Positions 9,215 through 18,157 of a stretch of DNA of 64,000 nucleotides are shown in pieces. Under the pieces are notes generated by a model. That model searched no databases, was not told the origin of the DNA, and saw only the letters and a list, made by a program, of their open reading frames with translations. The stretch's first letter is position 1. Each line of letters opens with the position of its first letter. Position numbers and translations under genes: made by a program. This DNA is from Pseudoalteromonas sp. R3 (GTDB taxonomy: Bacteria; Pseudomonadota; Gammaproteobacteria; Enterobacterales; Alteromonadaceae): assembly GCF_004014715.1 (NCBI RefSeq), contig NZ_CP034835.1:2790001-2854000 (forward strand), given 5' to 3'.

Positions 9215-10144
9215 ATGATGAAAATCAAATCCCTCTTGCTCGGTACTATGATATCGCTGAGCAGTCACGCCGCAGATCTCAGTGAAAGTTACCCAGTAAC
9301 TAGCACCACGTACCTTTCTGATGGCACGCCCGTCGATATGCCCTTTCATGTGCAGGGCGAAGCCACCAGTGCTGTTGTTGGGTTAATTGATGCGAATGTT
9401 GCACAGTTTTTTCTATGGAACTGGCAATGGGAACCAGTCCGCCTGCATTGCGAAGGCGCTGCATCGAAAGGCATTGGCGCGCTGTATACGCAAAAAATTA
9501 CCGCCAGCCCGGCGGGTGCCTATAACGAAACCATTTCTAGCTTTTATGTTAAACGTCGCGGCAGTGTCGACCCCATTTTACCTTGCCCGGGTGACATGAC
9601 CGAGCCAAGTGCTCAACTGAGTTTTACCGGTAAAGTACTGGCGGCACTGGCAGCGGCGAATGCCGAGCAGCAAGCAGCTGGAAAACCACATAATTATGCA
9701 CTTTATAACCAGCACCTTATGCTCGACAATCCTATAGCAATCAGAGCTGGCCGCGAGATCTGGGGCTACCCCAAACAAGCAGCCGAAGTGACTATTACTA
9801 TCACACCTCACCAGCATACATTAACTCTGGCCAACCAATTTACTGGGCGGTCTATGCTGGACGTGTCCTACACTCGTCAGATTGGCGTCAACCTGCCACT
9901 GCATTCTGTTGGAGATAACGTGCTTCCTGATTACCTGTTACCTGACTACAGTAAAGTACCGCAATTAAGTGGTGTATTATCAAGTGACAGTGGCTGGATG
10001 ATGCCATTTGTGGGAGAGTTTACTATTCACTCAAGAGCCAGCCTGACAACTTTCTTCCTGGCAGAAAGTGATTTTACGCCTGTCGCTGTCCTGGAGTTTC
10101 CTGACGTTTCAGGCGTCGCTATGCCCTTGTATGGCCGGGAGTAA
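9215..10144 (+). CDS. secreted acetoacetate decarboxylase family protein
   Basis: A 309-residue protein of the acetoacetate decarboxylase (ADC) superfamily. The frame is open further upstream, but ATG 9215 (or the adjacent 9218) is preferred because AAAAAAGG lies just before it and it gives a clean signal peptide ending SSHAAD near residue 20. The family signature appears as GREIWGYPKQAAE (about 179-191). The lysine at about 187 aligns with the Schiff-base lysine of true ADC, while the second lysine of the usual PKK is glutamine. Known ADCs are cytoplasmic; a signal peptide implies a periplasmic or secreted job and probably another substrate. Single-gene unit. Confidence 0.8.
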   Translation: MMKIKSLLLGTMISLSSHAADLSESYPVTSTTYLSDGTPVDMPFHVQGEATSAVVGLIDANVAQFFLWNWQWEPVRLHCEGAASKGIGALYTQKITASPAGAYNETISSFYVKRRGSVDPILPCPGDMTEPSAQLSFTGKVLAALAAANAEQQAAGKPHNYALYNQHLMLDNPIAIRAGREIWGYPKQAAEVTITITPHQHTLTLANQFTGRSMLDVSYTRQIGVNLPLHSVGDNVLPDYLLPDYSKVPQLSGVLSSDSGWMMPFVGEFTIHSRASLTTFFLAESDFTPVAVLEFPDVSGVAMPLYGRE

Positions 10145-10385
10145 TACCTGAGCACCGACAGTGTATACCTGCCCGCATAACCTATTACGGATTATCCTGT
10201 GCGGCAGGCCTCACCAGGGTTGTTTGAATTAAATGCTGGCACTTGGTACACCTGTGCCCCTTTATCATTACAGCCCTGATAACAAGGTTGTCAGCCAACT
10301 CAGTCCGAAAAGCCATAAGACAGTTTTATATAACAACATCTTATAAAGATAATTGCACAATTCTGCCTCCTTGACCCGGGAATAC

Positions 10386-11459
10386 TCAATACCCAAACAG
10401 CTCACCATACCCTTGCCCGGAAAACCCACCCCGGCTGCGTATTCGGCCTTCCCAGTAAGGCACGCTCAAAGTATTCAAAGAGTCTGATTGCAGCGCATCA
10501 ATGATCACCGCTTCTTTGCCCGGTAACTGCAATTGCCAGCTAACCGGATGTGTCACATCGTGCGTTTTCGCTCTGTTCAGTACTGTCAGAGTGACCTGCT
10601 CGTCAGGATAAGCGGTCACCTCTCCAGACGATGATATCTCTGAGGCACTGCAATAAGCATAAGCGTGGTTTTCATCTCGAGTGCAGAATGCCATCAGCGC
10701 ACCTTGATTGGGCTCGGTGCTTTGTAAACTAAACCAGTCCCAGCCTCCGTGCTGGCTGTCAATCAGGCCCGAAGACCATTCTCTGTCCAGCCAGGCCTGA
10801 CCTGTGACCTCATAATCTTTGCCCGCATAAGTCAACGTACCTGCCACCTGTAAAAAGGGATAGCTGTAATAAAAGGAAGCATGGCCCTGCTGTGTTTTCT
10901 GGCTATATCCCTGTTTGCCATGCAACACCTGCGGGCTGTTTGTCAGTGTAATATCCAGGCCATAACCAGGTTCCCGGGTTTGTAATCGCAGAGGTAAGAA
11001 TGAATTCTCCCGACTCGCCAGTTGCCAGTTATCCAGCCGGGCAATAAAAGGACTTGCCTGGATCTCGACCTGCCCTGCTCTGCCATAACGCTCAAAGGCA
11101 TGATGGGTACGACCATCCTGCAGGGCAAAATGTGCAAAGTACAACTGGCCGTCCCACCAGGGCGACCCCTGAGAAGCAGAAAACCCCGGGTCGAGCACCC
11201 GGAACAAAGTCCATTGCATACCAAACTGAGTGCCATCCTGTGCGCTCAGATTGCCCGTCACGTACCACCATTCCACCCCCTGTTCAGGGTGCGCACCATG
11301 ATCGCGGGGAAACACCAGAGAGTGCGCAGCGCTTACCGGCTCACCGAGTTCCTGACCAAGGACAGCCATCGCAGCATTATTCTTTTCAGCTTCAGGTGCG
11401 CCAGGCTGGCATCCTGTTAAAACTAATATGATGAGTAAAAATAACCCGGTAAACTGCAT
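10386..11459 (-). CDS. AttH-like lipoprotein with CrtC/lipocalin-like domain
   Basis: A 357-residue lipoprotein with an N-terminal signal and lipobox LTGC (Cys17). The mature part has the pattern of the AttH / carotenoid 1,2-hydratase (CrtC) family: VEWWYVTGNL near residue 63 and WLDREWSSGL with GWDWFSLQ around 220-240. Despite the family name, AttH members are usually partners of an ABC system (AttEFGH), not carotenoid enzymes. It starts 10 bases after the permease stop, completing an ATPase-permease-lipoprotein operon that probably moves or inserts a hydrophobic molecule at the envelope. The cargo is unknown. Confidence 0.85.
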   Translation of the reverse strand: MQFTGLFLLIILVLTGCQPGAPEAEKNNAAMAVLGQELGEPVSAAHSLVFPRDHGAHPEQGVEWWYVTGNLSAQDGTQFGMQWTLFRVLDPGFSASQGSPWWDGQLYFAHFALQDGRTHHAFERYGRAGQVEIQASPFIARLDNWQLASRENSFLPLRLQTREPGYGLDITLTNSPQVLHGKQGYSQKTQQGHASFYYSYPFLQVAGTLTYAGKDYEVTGQAWLDREWSSGLIDSQHGGWDWFSLQSTEPNQGALMAFCTRDENHAYAYCSASEISSSGEVTAYPDEQVTLTVLNRAKTHDVTHPVSWQLQLPGKEAVIIDALQSDSLNTLSVPYWEGRIRSRGGFSGQGYGELFGY

Positions 11460-11469
11460 TTGCTACTCC

Positions 11470-13883
11470 TTATAACTGTGCCACATTGTCGGCCACATTA
11501 CGCCTGATCAGTTTCAACAACGGGATGGCACTCACCACCAGCGCCAGTAACAGTATCACAGCACAAAATCCCAAAATGTCGCCCCAACTGAGCACCATGG
11601 CCATACTCCAGCCAAAGGCGATGGGCATCACATATTCTAACAACACCCAGCCCAACAGGATGCCCAGAGGCACGGCCAGAAGCAACGTCATACCGAGAAT
11701 AAGCGCAGCCTGACATAATTTAAGAGCAAATAATTGCCACTGGGTCACGCCCAACGTTTGTAACACCGCCATAGGGTGTAATTGCTGCCGCCCAAGAGTG
11801 AGAAAGCTCACCCAGACACCGAATAAAGCAATGAGCATAATGCACAAGTTCAGCGCATGGGTAACCAGAAAAGTTTGACTAAATAATTGCTTTGCGAAGC
11901 GCTTAAACACCCGATTGTGAATTAACTGGTGTCCGGCCAGTGACCAGCGCTGACTAATGGCATCAGCAATACGCTCTGAGTTAACGCCATCTTGCAGCGT
12001 CAGCATAAAACCAACAGCTTCATACAAAAAAGCCTGTTGTACTATGACCGACGAGCTTACAACCAGATTTATGCCAGGCTCACCATAATCATAAAACACA
12101 CCTCTAACCTTGCAATGAAATGCGCGCGGACCCTGCTTTATCTCAAGTATACTGCCCGCTTTTAATGCATATCGTCGCATACCTGGTTCATTGATAAGAC
12201 AAGATAATTGTTCGTTTGTACTGGCCAGATGTGCCGCTTCTAGTGGCTGTTTGTTTAACAGGGTCAAATGCTGATGATAAGAATAGTCTTCACCAAAGCT
12301 CATGATAGTTGCGGGGATATCCTCATTACCCACTGTGATTTCACTTTGTGCTGACCAATACACACCAACCTGCTCAACTTCGCTCATATCAGCCAGAGCC
12401 AGACGCATTTGGGAAGTCGGCTCATCGGGCCGAACATACAGATCGGCATTGAGGCGAGTTTGCAGGTGCGCATCCAGTGCACTGCTAAAACTCCCCACCA
12501 TCACCTGCATTCCTATGGCTGCGCCCATCGCCATCAAAATCGCAAGTACGGAGCTTAATAAAGCGGGTAATTGTGTCAGGCTGTCAGCTCTGAGCCAGCT
12601 GAGCAAAGGGGAGCGAGTGGGCCAGCGAACACGAAACACCTGACGTACCACAGAGGGGGTAAGCGCGAAAAACAAAAGTAGCACACAGACACACAGAAGC
12701 AGCGCTTGCCATTTAGTCTGTGCAAAGTACAACATCAACGGGCCACCAATACAAGCAATCAAAAGCAGACCTGGTGTCAGCCACCTGGAAAGCCTTTGCG
12801 CCAGCTGGGTTTGCAGCATGACGAAGCCAGCTAAAATAGCCAGATTGAGTAAACTTCCCAGGAGCACCAGCCAGGCATTGAACTGTACCGTCAGGGCGCG
12901 GTCCAGTTTATAAAAGCTACCCAACACAGCGCTAATGTCACCCATCATCGCATTGGCCATTACAACGCCAATCAGATTACCCAGCGTTGCAGCCACAATA
13001 CTCAGTAAAGCCACTTCCAGACACAGCGCTTTAAGTAATTGGCCCTGAAGACAACCAAGGGTAGCCATTTGTTGCTGTAGTGACAAACGACTCTGATAGG
13101 CAAGTTTGATGGCATTGAGGCTTAAAAAGGCACCAACGACATAACCCAGTAAGGCCAACGCCTGAAGATTAAAGAAAAAGGCCCCGATAGTGCATCGAAG
13201 GTTTGGGCCTGAGCAGACTCCAGCCTGGCTTCAGTGCCAAGTAGCGTGATCAGGCGTTGTGACTCAGACTCACTCAAACCGGTTACTTCAAAGTAGCTGC
13301 TCTGTCCACCCGCCTGTAACAGTCTATCCGCCAGGCTGATATCCATCAGGGCATAATGGCCCGTCCCATCTAACAGGCTGGTCGGGTAACTCACTCCATC
13401 AATGAGCAGCACAGATCCATCCAGTTTCATCCGGGCAATTAACTGAGGTGACAAAAACACAGTATCAAACAGCTTTGTTCGTGCAACTTGTGCGGCTGAC
13501 TCATCTGTTGCTGGTATAGCTGCACTCGCTGTTTGCCATTGCAGTAAATTGACACCTCGTATAGCCAGTGTCTGACCTTCATCAGTCCTGAGCCGCCCTT
13601 CGAGCACGGGCTGGACCTGCTTAAACCCGGACGCCGTCAGTCGTTGCCACAACGAAAAAGCCAGACCATTCTCCCCTAATGGTGGGCGGATAAAATGACT
13701 AACCGGTTGTGACAACAGTGCCGTGCTGGTGGTGTAACGCTGCGATGCTTCCTGATTTAAGCCTAATGTCGCACTGAGCAAGGCACTACCCAGACTAAGG
13801 CCCAGCAGAAACAACCCCAGCAGGCTTTTATGGCGACGATAGAACTGGCCATAAGTAATTAAGATCAGGCGTAGCTCACTCAT
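11470..13883 (-). pseudogene. AttF/AttG-like FtsX-type ABC permease, frameshifted
   Basis: Two frames together encode one FtsX/LolC-type permease of about 804 residues. The N-terminal piece (start ATG 13883, MSELRLIL) has one helix and a periplasmic domain and runs on to 13122 in the wrong frame. The C-terminal piece to 11470 starts in the middle of a helix (LALLGYVVGAFLSLNAIKL) and holds two sets of FtsX helices. The frames join at a run of four C on the plus strand (13182-13185): one more base would give SGAFFFNLQALALLGY without a break. The start overlaps the ATPase gene by 8 bases. Either a real loss-of-function mutation or, more likely, a homopolymer error, since both halves are well preserved. 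Confidence 0.8.
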
Positions 13884-14531
13884 GTATACGTCCATCACGT
13901 AACTCCACCAGACGCGGGAACTGCGCCGCAAGCGCACGACTGTGGGTCACCATGATAAGGTTGACATGCTGCTCCTTGCAAAGCGCCATCAGCAGCTCAA
14001 GCACTTCCTGACTTCGCACACTATCCAGGTTGCCGGTGGGTTCATCCGCGAGCAGCAAGCGAGGTTGATTGAGCAGTGCTCTGGCAATCCCAACGCGCTG
14101 CTGCTCCCCGCCACTTAATTGCGCTGGATATGCATCAAGCTTAGCCGCTAGCCCTAGTCTTTCTGCCATGGCAACAATATCGCCATAACTGACTGAGCGA
14201 CCATTAAGACGTGCCTGAAACGCCATATTATCGGCAACCGTGAGTGGACTGAGTAACTGATAATGCTGAAATATCATGCCAATTGTACGGCGGTACAATG
14301 CCAGTTCGGTGCTGTTGTAATCACTGATATTTTGCTCACTAATAAACACAGATCCAGCATCTGGTGTCAACAAGCCTGCAAGTATATTGAGCAGCGTTGT
14401 TTTACCTGATCCACTTTCGCCCGTTAACGCGACCTGCTCGGCTGCAGCCACTGACCAGCTCAGCCCGTCCAACACATGTCTGTACCCGTACCATCCGGGC
14501 GCTTAAAGGTGACTTCATCAAGTTGGATCAT
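13876..14531 (-). pseudogene. AttE-like ABC transporter ATPase, frameshifted near N-terminus
   Basis: The ATPase of the AttEFGH-like system. A 23-residue start, MIQLDEVTFKRPDG, begins at ATG 14531 behind a GGAGA ribosome-binding site and then hits a stop at 14460. The remaining domain continues in another frame from about 14475 (VLDGLSWSV) through Walker A GESGSGKTT, signature LSGGEQQR and Walker B LLLADEPT to 13876. A single missing base somewhere between about 14477 and 14513 explains the break. With it restored the product is about 218 residues, normal for LolD/MacB-type ATPases. The first gene of the operon. Confidence 0.8.
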
Positions 14532-14636
14532 CGTATCTCCATTACCACTTAATAAACAGCTGCTTAGCTTTTGTCTCTATAGTACAGGAACAACCCGGCA
14601 ATTCTAGTGTATTCTGTCTGTTCCCCACTTTGCACC

Positions 14637-14683
14637 TGTCCGGACACCCATCTACTGTCCGCGTACTGTCCGCTGTCCGTCCG
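14637..14683. promoter_or_regulatory. cluster of TGTCCG repeats, putative enhancer (UAS) for NtrC-type regulator
   Basis: A perfect 10-base palindrome TGTCCGGACA (14637-14646) is followed by further TGTCCG copies at 14656, 14667 and 14674 and a partial GTCCG at 14679. They lie 60-110 bases upstream of a -24/-12 promoter, the usual place for activator sites of sigma-54 regulators, and the operon they precede encodes such a regulator. Binding is inferred. The gap 14532-14799 contains no gene. Confidence 0.5.
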
Positions 14684-14743
14684 CTGCTTTAGCAACACAA
14701 GAGGAAAAACAAAATAAAACAATAATTTCAATAACTTAAACTT

Positions 14744-14759
14744 TGGCACTTATTTTGTA
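14744..14759 (+). promoter_or_regulatory. putative sigma-54 (-24/-12) promoter
   Basis: TGGCAC, five bases, TTGTA: this matches the sigma-54 consensus TGGCACG-N4-TTGCA with GG and G at correct spacing; only the second base of the -12 dinucleotide (C to T) and the G after TGGCAC differ. It lies 41 bases before the adaptor-gene ATG. The NtrC-type regulator gene downstream in the same operon makes sigma-54 dependence plausible. Confidence 0.55.
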
Positions 14760-14799
14760 ATAGAAGGTAAAATCCAGAAAACAGGGAGCCATACCCGGC

Positions 14800-16068
14800 A
14801 TGATCCGAGATACCAGACAACAAGACAAAGTGATCCAGCAAACACGCAGACTGCCCCGCTTGTGGCTTGCAATGGCAACAGCCATCGGGCTCGTGGGTGC
14901 AGCGACTGCGTCCTACAACAGTTTCGACCAATTGCTCAGCGCTGATCAGGTAGTGTCGTTACAGAATTTAAGAACAGCCACCGTAATCAGAGGCGATATG
15001 GTTCAGGATTTGCGCGTTGAAGGACGCACCATGGCGGCGGATAGCCCCTCAATGTACGCTATTGCGGCCGGCACCGTCACTTTGTTTGTCAAAGCAGGCG
15101 ATGAAATTAAGGCAGGACAAGCATTGCTGACCATCGACAGTCCGGAACTACGTAACCAGCTACTCCAGGAAGAGGCCACTCTGGCGCGTCTGGAGATGGA
15201 AGTAAGCCGCCAGAAAATCGCAATCAAACAGCAGCAACTGGACAACACGCAACAAATGGAACTGGCCAAAGTAGAGCTAGAAGCCGCGCAAAGTGAAATG
15301 GCCAGAGCGCGCACAAGTATCGAAAAACAGATCATCTCCAAAGAGGAATTAGAACAAACAGAAGTCGCTCTGAAACGTGCAGAGTTGAATGAACGCCATG
15401 CCATTGCCAGCCTGCAACTGGCCCAGGAACGACTCAGCTTTGAGCTAAAAAGTAGCGAACTTAATCTCACTCGTCAGCGCCACCTTACACAAGAATTACG
15501 CCGCCAGGTCGAAGCGCTGACTTTACATTCACCTTTGTCCGGCATTGTCGGCACACTGAATGTTCAGCAAAAGCAACATGTGCAGCGAGACACGCAATTG
15601 ATGTCACTGGTTAACCTCAACGAGCTGGAGGTCGAAGCCTATATCCCTGAAAACCTCGCAGATGAGCTAGGCATAGGTTTGCGAGCAAATGTACAAATTA
15701 ACAATGAACACTACAGTGCGACTTTAGTGGCTATTTCTCCCGAAGTTGAGCAGGGCCAGGTTCGTGGTCGGATCCGCTTTAGCGAGCAGCCCGGAAATTT
15801 ACGCCAGAATCAACGCGTCAATGCTCAGATCATTATCGCGCAAAAACAGAATGTACTTAAGGTTGAACGCGGTGCCTTTGTCGAAACCGGCGCATCACGC
15901 ACCGCCTACAAAATTGAACAAAACTCCGCATTCAGAACCCCTATTTCACTGGGTGTCAAAAGTGTCAGAGAAGTAGAGATTACCCAGGGGCTGCAACCTG
16001 GTGATACAATCATTATCTCAAGTCTGGCTGCTTTCGGACAATCACAACAAGTGATCCTCAGCGAATAA
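14800..16068 (+). CDS. HlyD/MacA-type periplasmic adaptor protein
   Basis: A 422-residue membrane-fusion (periplasmic adaptor) protein. One membrane anchor lies at about residues 20-40, followed by the first half of a lipoyl domain (AAGTVTLFVKAGDEIKAGQ, about 87-105), a long heptad-rich alpha-helical hairpin (about 120-235), the second lipoyl half (LHSPLSGIVGTLNV) and beta-barrel domains. Such adaptors join an inner-membrane ABC exporter to an outer-membrane channel; no TolC-like gene is nearby. It is the first gene of a tightly packed export operon, behind a putative sigma-54 promoter, with an AGGGAG ribosome-binding site. Confidence 0.88.
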   Translation: MIRDTRQQDKVIQQTRRLPRLWLAMATAIGLVGAATASYNSFDQLLSADQVVSLQNLRTATVIRGDMVQDLRVEGRTMAADSPSMYAIAAGTVTLFVKAGDEIKAGQALLTIDSPELRNQLLQEEATLARLEMEVSRQKIAIKQQQLDNTQQMELAKVELEAAQSEMARARTSIEKQIISKEELEQTEVALKRAELNERHAIASLQLAQERLSFELKSSELNLTRQRHLTQELRRQVEALTLHSPLSGIVGTLNVQQKQHVQRDTQLMSLVNLNELEVEAYIPENLADELGIGLRANVQINNEHYSATLVAISPEVEQGQVRGRIRFSEQPGNLRQNQRVNAQIIIAQKQNVLKVERGAFVETGASRTAYKIEQNSAFRTPISLGVKSVREVEITQGLQPGDTIIISSLAAFGQSQQVILSE

Positions 16069-16086
16069 TAATAAAGGAACATACCC

Positions 16087-16782
16087 ATGTTACGCATGAA
16101 GAACATCAGTAAAATATATCGCACTGAGCTGGTCGAGACACACGCACTGTCAGACGTTAATTTCACCGTAGAAGAAGGCGAATTTATTGCCGTGACAGGC
16201 CCCTCAGGCTCAGGTAAAACCACCTTTTTGAACATAACCGGGCTGCTTGAAAACTTCGAGCAAGGCAGCTATGAACTGGACGGAGAAGATGTCAGCACCC
16301 TAGGTGATAAACAGCTCTCCCGCCTACGCAATGAAAAAATTGGCTTTATTTTCCAGGGATTTAATCTGATCAGCGATCTGAATCTTTACGATAACATCGA
16401 AGTGCCACTGATTTTCCGGGGCTTGTCTGCTCAGGCCCGTAAAAAGCGCATCGAAGAAAGCCTTGAGCTAGTCGGTCTTGGCGGTCGTGCCAGTCACTTT
16501 CCCGCGCAATTGAGTGGTGGTCAGCAGCAACGGGTCGCCATTGCCCGGGCACTGGCAGGTCAGCCGCGTTTTTTGCTCGCCGATGAGCCTACTGGCAACC
16601 TGGACACTATGATGGCAAGACAGGTTATGGACCTGCTGGAGGAGATTAATCGTCAGGGTACCACCTTGCTTATGGTGACCCATGACAATGAACTGGCACA
16701 GCGTGCGCACCGGAATATACAGATCCTCGATGGTCAGCTGCGCGATATCAATAAAAATGAACTGGTTGAACTGATCTCTTAG
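16087..16782 (+). CDS. MacB/LolD-type ABC transporter ATPase
   Basis: A 231-residue ATPase of the MacB/LolD/FtsE class that powers FtsX-fold permeases. Walker A is GPSGSGKTT (38-46), the signature is LSGGQQQR (about 141), Walker B with catalytic glutamate is FLLADEPT (about 162-169), and the switch histidine is in MVTHDNE. It lies 18 bases after the adaptor and touches the first permease gene, so it most likely serves both following permeases. Cytoplasmic, bound to the inner membrane complex. Confidence 0.92.
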   Translation: MLRMKNISKIYRTELVETHALSDVNFTVEEGEFIAVTGPSGSGKTTFLNITGLLENFEQGSYELDGEDVSTLGDKQLSRLRNEKIGFIFQGFNLISDLNLYDNIEVPLIFRGLSAQARKKRIEESLELVGLGGRASHFPAQLSGGQQQRVAIARALAGQPRFLLADEPTGNLDTMMARQVMDLLEEINRQGTTLLMVTHDNELAQRAHRNIQILDGQLRDINKNELVELIS

Positions 16783-16791
16783 GTGGCTGCA

Positions 16792-18153
16792 ATGAAGGAT
16801 TTAGTGCAACTGGCCTGGCGTGGTCTGAAACAAAAACGCAAACTGACTTTGCTGATGGTCCTCAATCTGGCTATTGGCATTACCCTGCTGTTGACTATGG
16901 GCAACATAGTAACCCGCAGTGGGCATTCTCCCATAGACGAACGTGCCGATCGCATTTACCACGTAAGCTTAAACTTTATGGATCCCGATTATGAGAATCG
17001 CTCGCCTTTTAGTGTGCCACCACTTACCTACACGGATGCGCAGTCACTTTATGCCGACTGGGCAAATCACAACAGCGTAAGATTGTCATTGAATTATACG
17101 ACGTCGTTCGTCATCGACTTGCCGGATCGCAGCGTCAGACCCGTCACGGCAGAAGCTTCTGCGGCAGATGCTGGATATTTTGACTTACTTCAGGTTCCGT
17201 TTATCTATGGTGAACCCTGGCGCGCAGACATGGACAACACAGCCGTCATTGTATTGGATAAAAAAGCCAACGACCTATTGTTCGGTGGTGAGAACTCGGT
17301 CGGTCAGCAAGTTGTTATCAACAATCGCCAGCTTGAGGTAGTGGGTGTCATGGATATGTCAGCCTATTTGCGTCGTTTTCAGAACATGCGTTTTCGCGGC
17401 CGAGTCAATGATATGGCTGTTATACCGCTAGGGTACGCGCATACGAATAATATTGCCCGCACCGGCTATATGCCATGTCGTACCAAGGACGAGCCACTGC
17501 GAAACAGCTATCGTCGTGACGATGTTCAGGGGTTAAAGAGTGCCGAGTGCGGATACCTGCATGCCTGGGCAGAATTAGACCCTGATAACCAGGAACAAAG
17601 CCACGCAGAGCTCACTCTTTGGCTGCGTAACTATGCAGAGCAACAGCTTGCTCTGGGCCGCTTTGGTCATGCCGAGCCCTTCTATCTGGGCCAACTTGCG
17701 ACTCTGAACGACAGAATGAGTGACAATCTATACTGGGAACAGATCTACCTTAAATTTGCTTATTTGCTGTTTGCGATTTGTCTCATCAACACCATAGGGA
17801 TCTTGCTGGCAAAAAACCAAAGTCGCGCCAAACTGGTTTCTTTGTATCGGGCACTTGGGGCTAACAAACTATATATTCTGAAAATCCAGCTGCTGGAGCT
17901 CAGTATGCTCAGTGGTGCCGCCATTGTTCTGGGGTTACTGCTGGCACAATTTGGACTGGTTGCCATGTTTCATCTGGCCTTGTATCAGGCAGACTACCTG
18001 GCCGACGCCGAGCAGGTACGCCGCATGTACAGCATGGATATTCCGTTTGCGTTGCAAGCTGCAATAGGCATTTTTATCGCGATATTTACCGCGGGGCTCT
18101 ACCCCATCATCAAAGCAAGTCGCACTGCACCTGCAGCTCAGCTAAGAGGATAA
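16792..18153 (+). CDS. FtsX/MacB-type ABC permease (first of two)
   Basis: A 453-residue permease of the MacB type: one N-terminal helix (about residues 18-40), a large periplasmic MacB-PCD-like domain, then three C-terminal FtsX helices (about 320-345, 370-395, 420-445) ending in the usual KASRTAPAAQLRG tail. ATG 16792 (MKDLVQLAW) is preferred because of a GGTGG just upstream; an in-frame GTG three codons earlier directly follows the ATPase stop. The second permease follows after 4 bases, and together they probably make a heterodimer driven by the shared ATPase. Confidence 0.88.
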   Translation: MKDLVQLAWRGLKQKRKLTLLMVLNLAIGITLLLTMGNIVTRSGHSPIDERADRIYHVSLNFMDPDYENRSPFSVPPLTYTDAQSLYADWANHNSVRLSLNYTTSFVIDLPDRSVRPVTAEASAADAGYFDLLQVPFIYGEPWRADMDNTAVIVLDKKANDLLFGGENSVGQQVVINNRQLEVVGVMDMSAYLRRFQNMRFRGRVNDMAVIPLGYAHTNNIARTGYMPCRTKDEPLRNSYRRDDVQGLKSAECGYLHAWAELDPDNQEQSHAELTLWLRNYAEQQLALGRFGHAEPFYLGQLATLNDRMSDNLYWEQIYLKFAYLLFAICLINTIGILLAKNQSRAKLVSLYRALGANKLYILKIQLLELSMLSGAAIVLGLLLAQFGLVAMFHLALYQADYLADAEQVRRMYSMDIPFALQAAIGIFIAIFTAGLYPIIKASRTAPAAQLRG

Positions 18154-18157
18154 GACG

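Noticed and set aside
10145..10385. Possible small gene or strong terminator between the ADC-like and AttH-like genes
   Set aside because: No coding frame or clear hairpin with a T-run could be found in this 241-base convergent gap.
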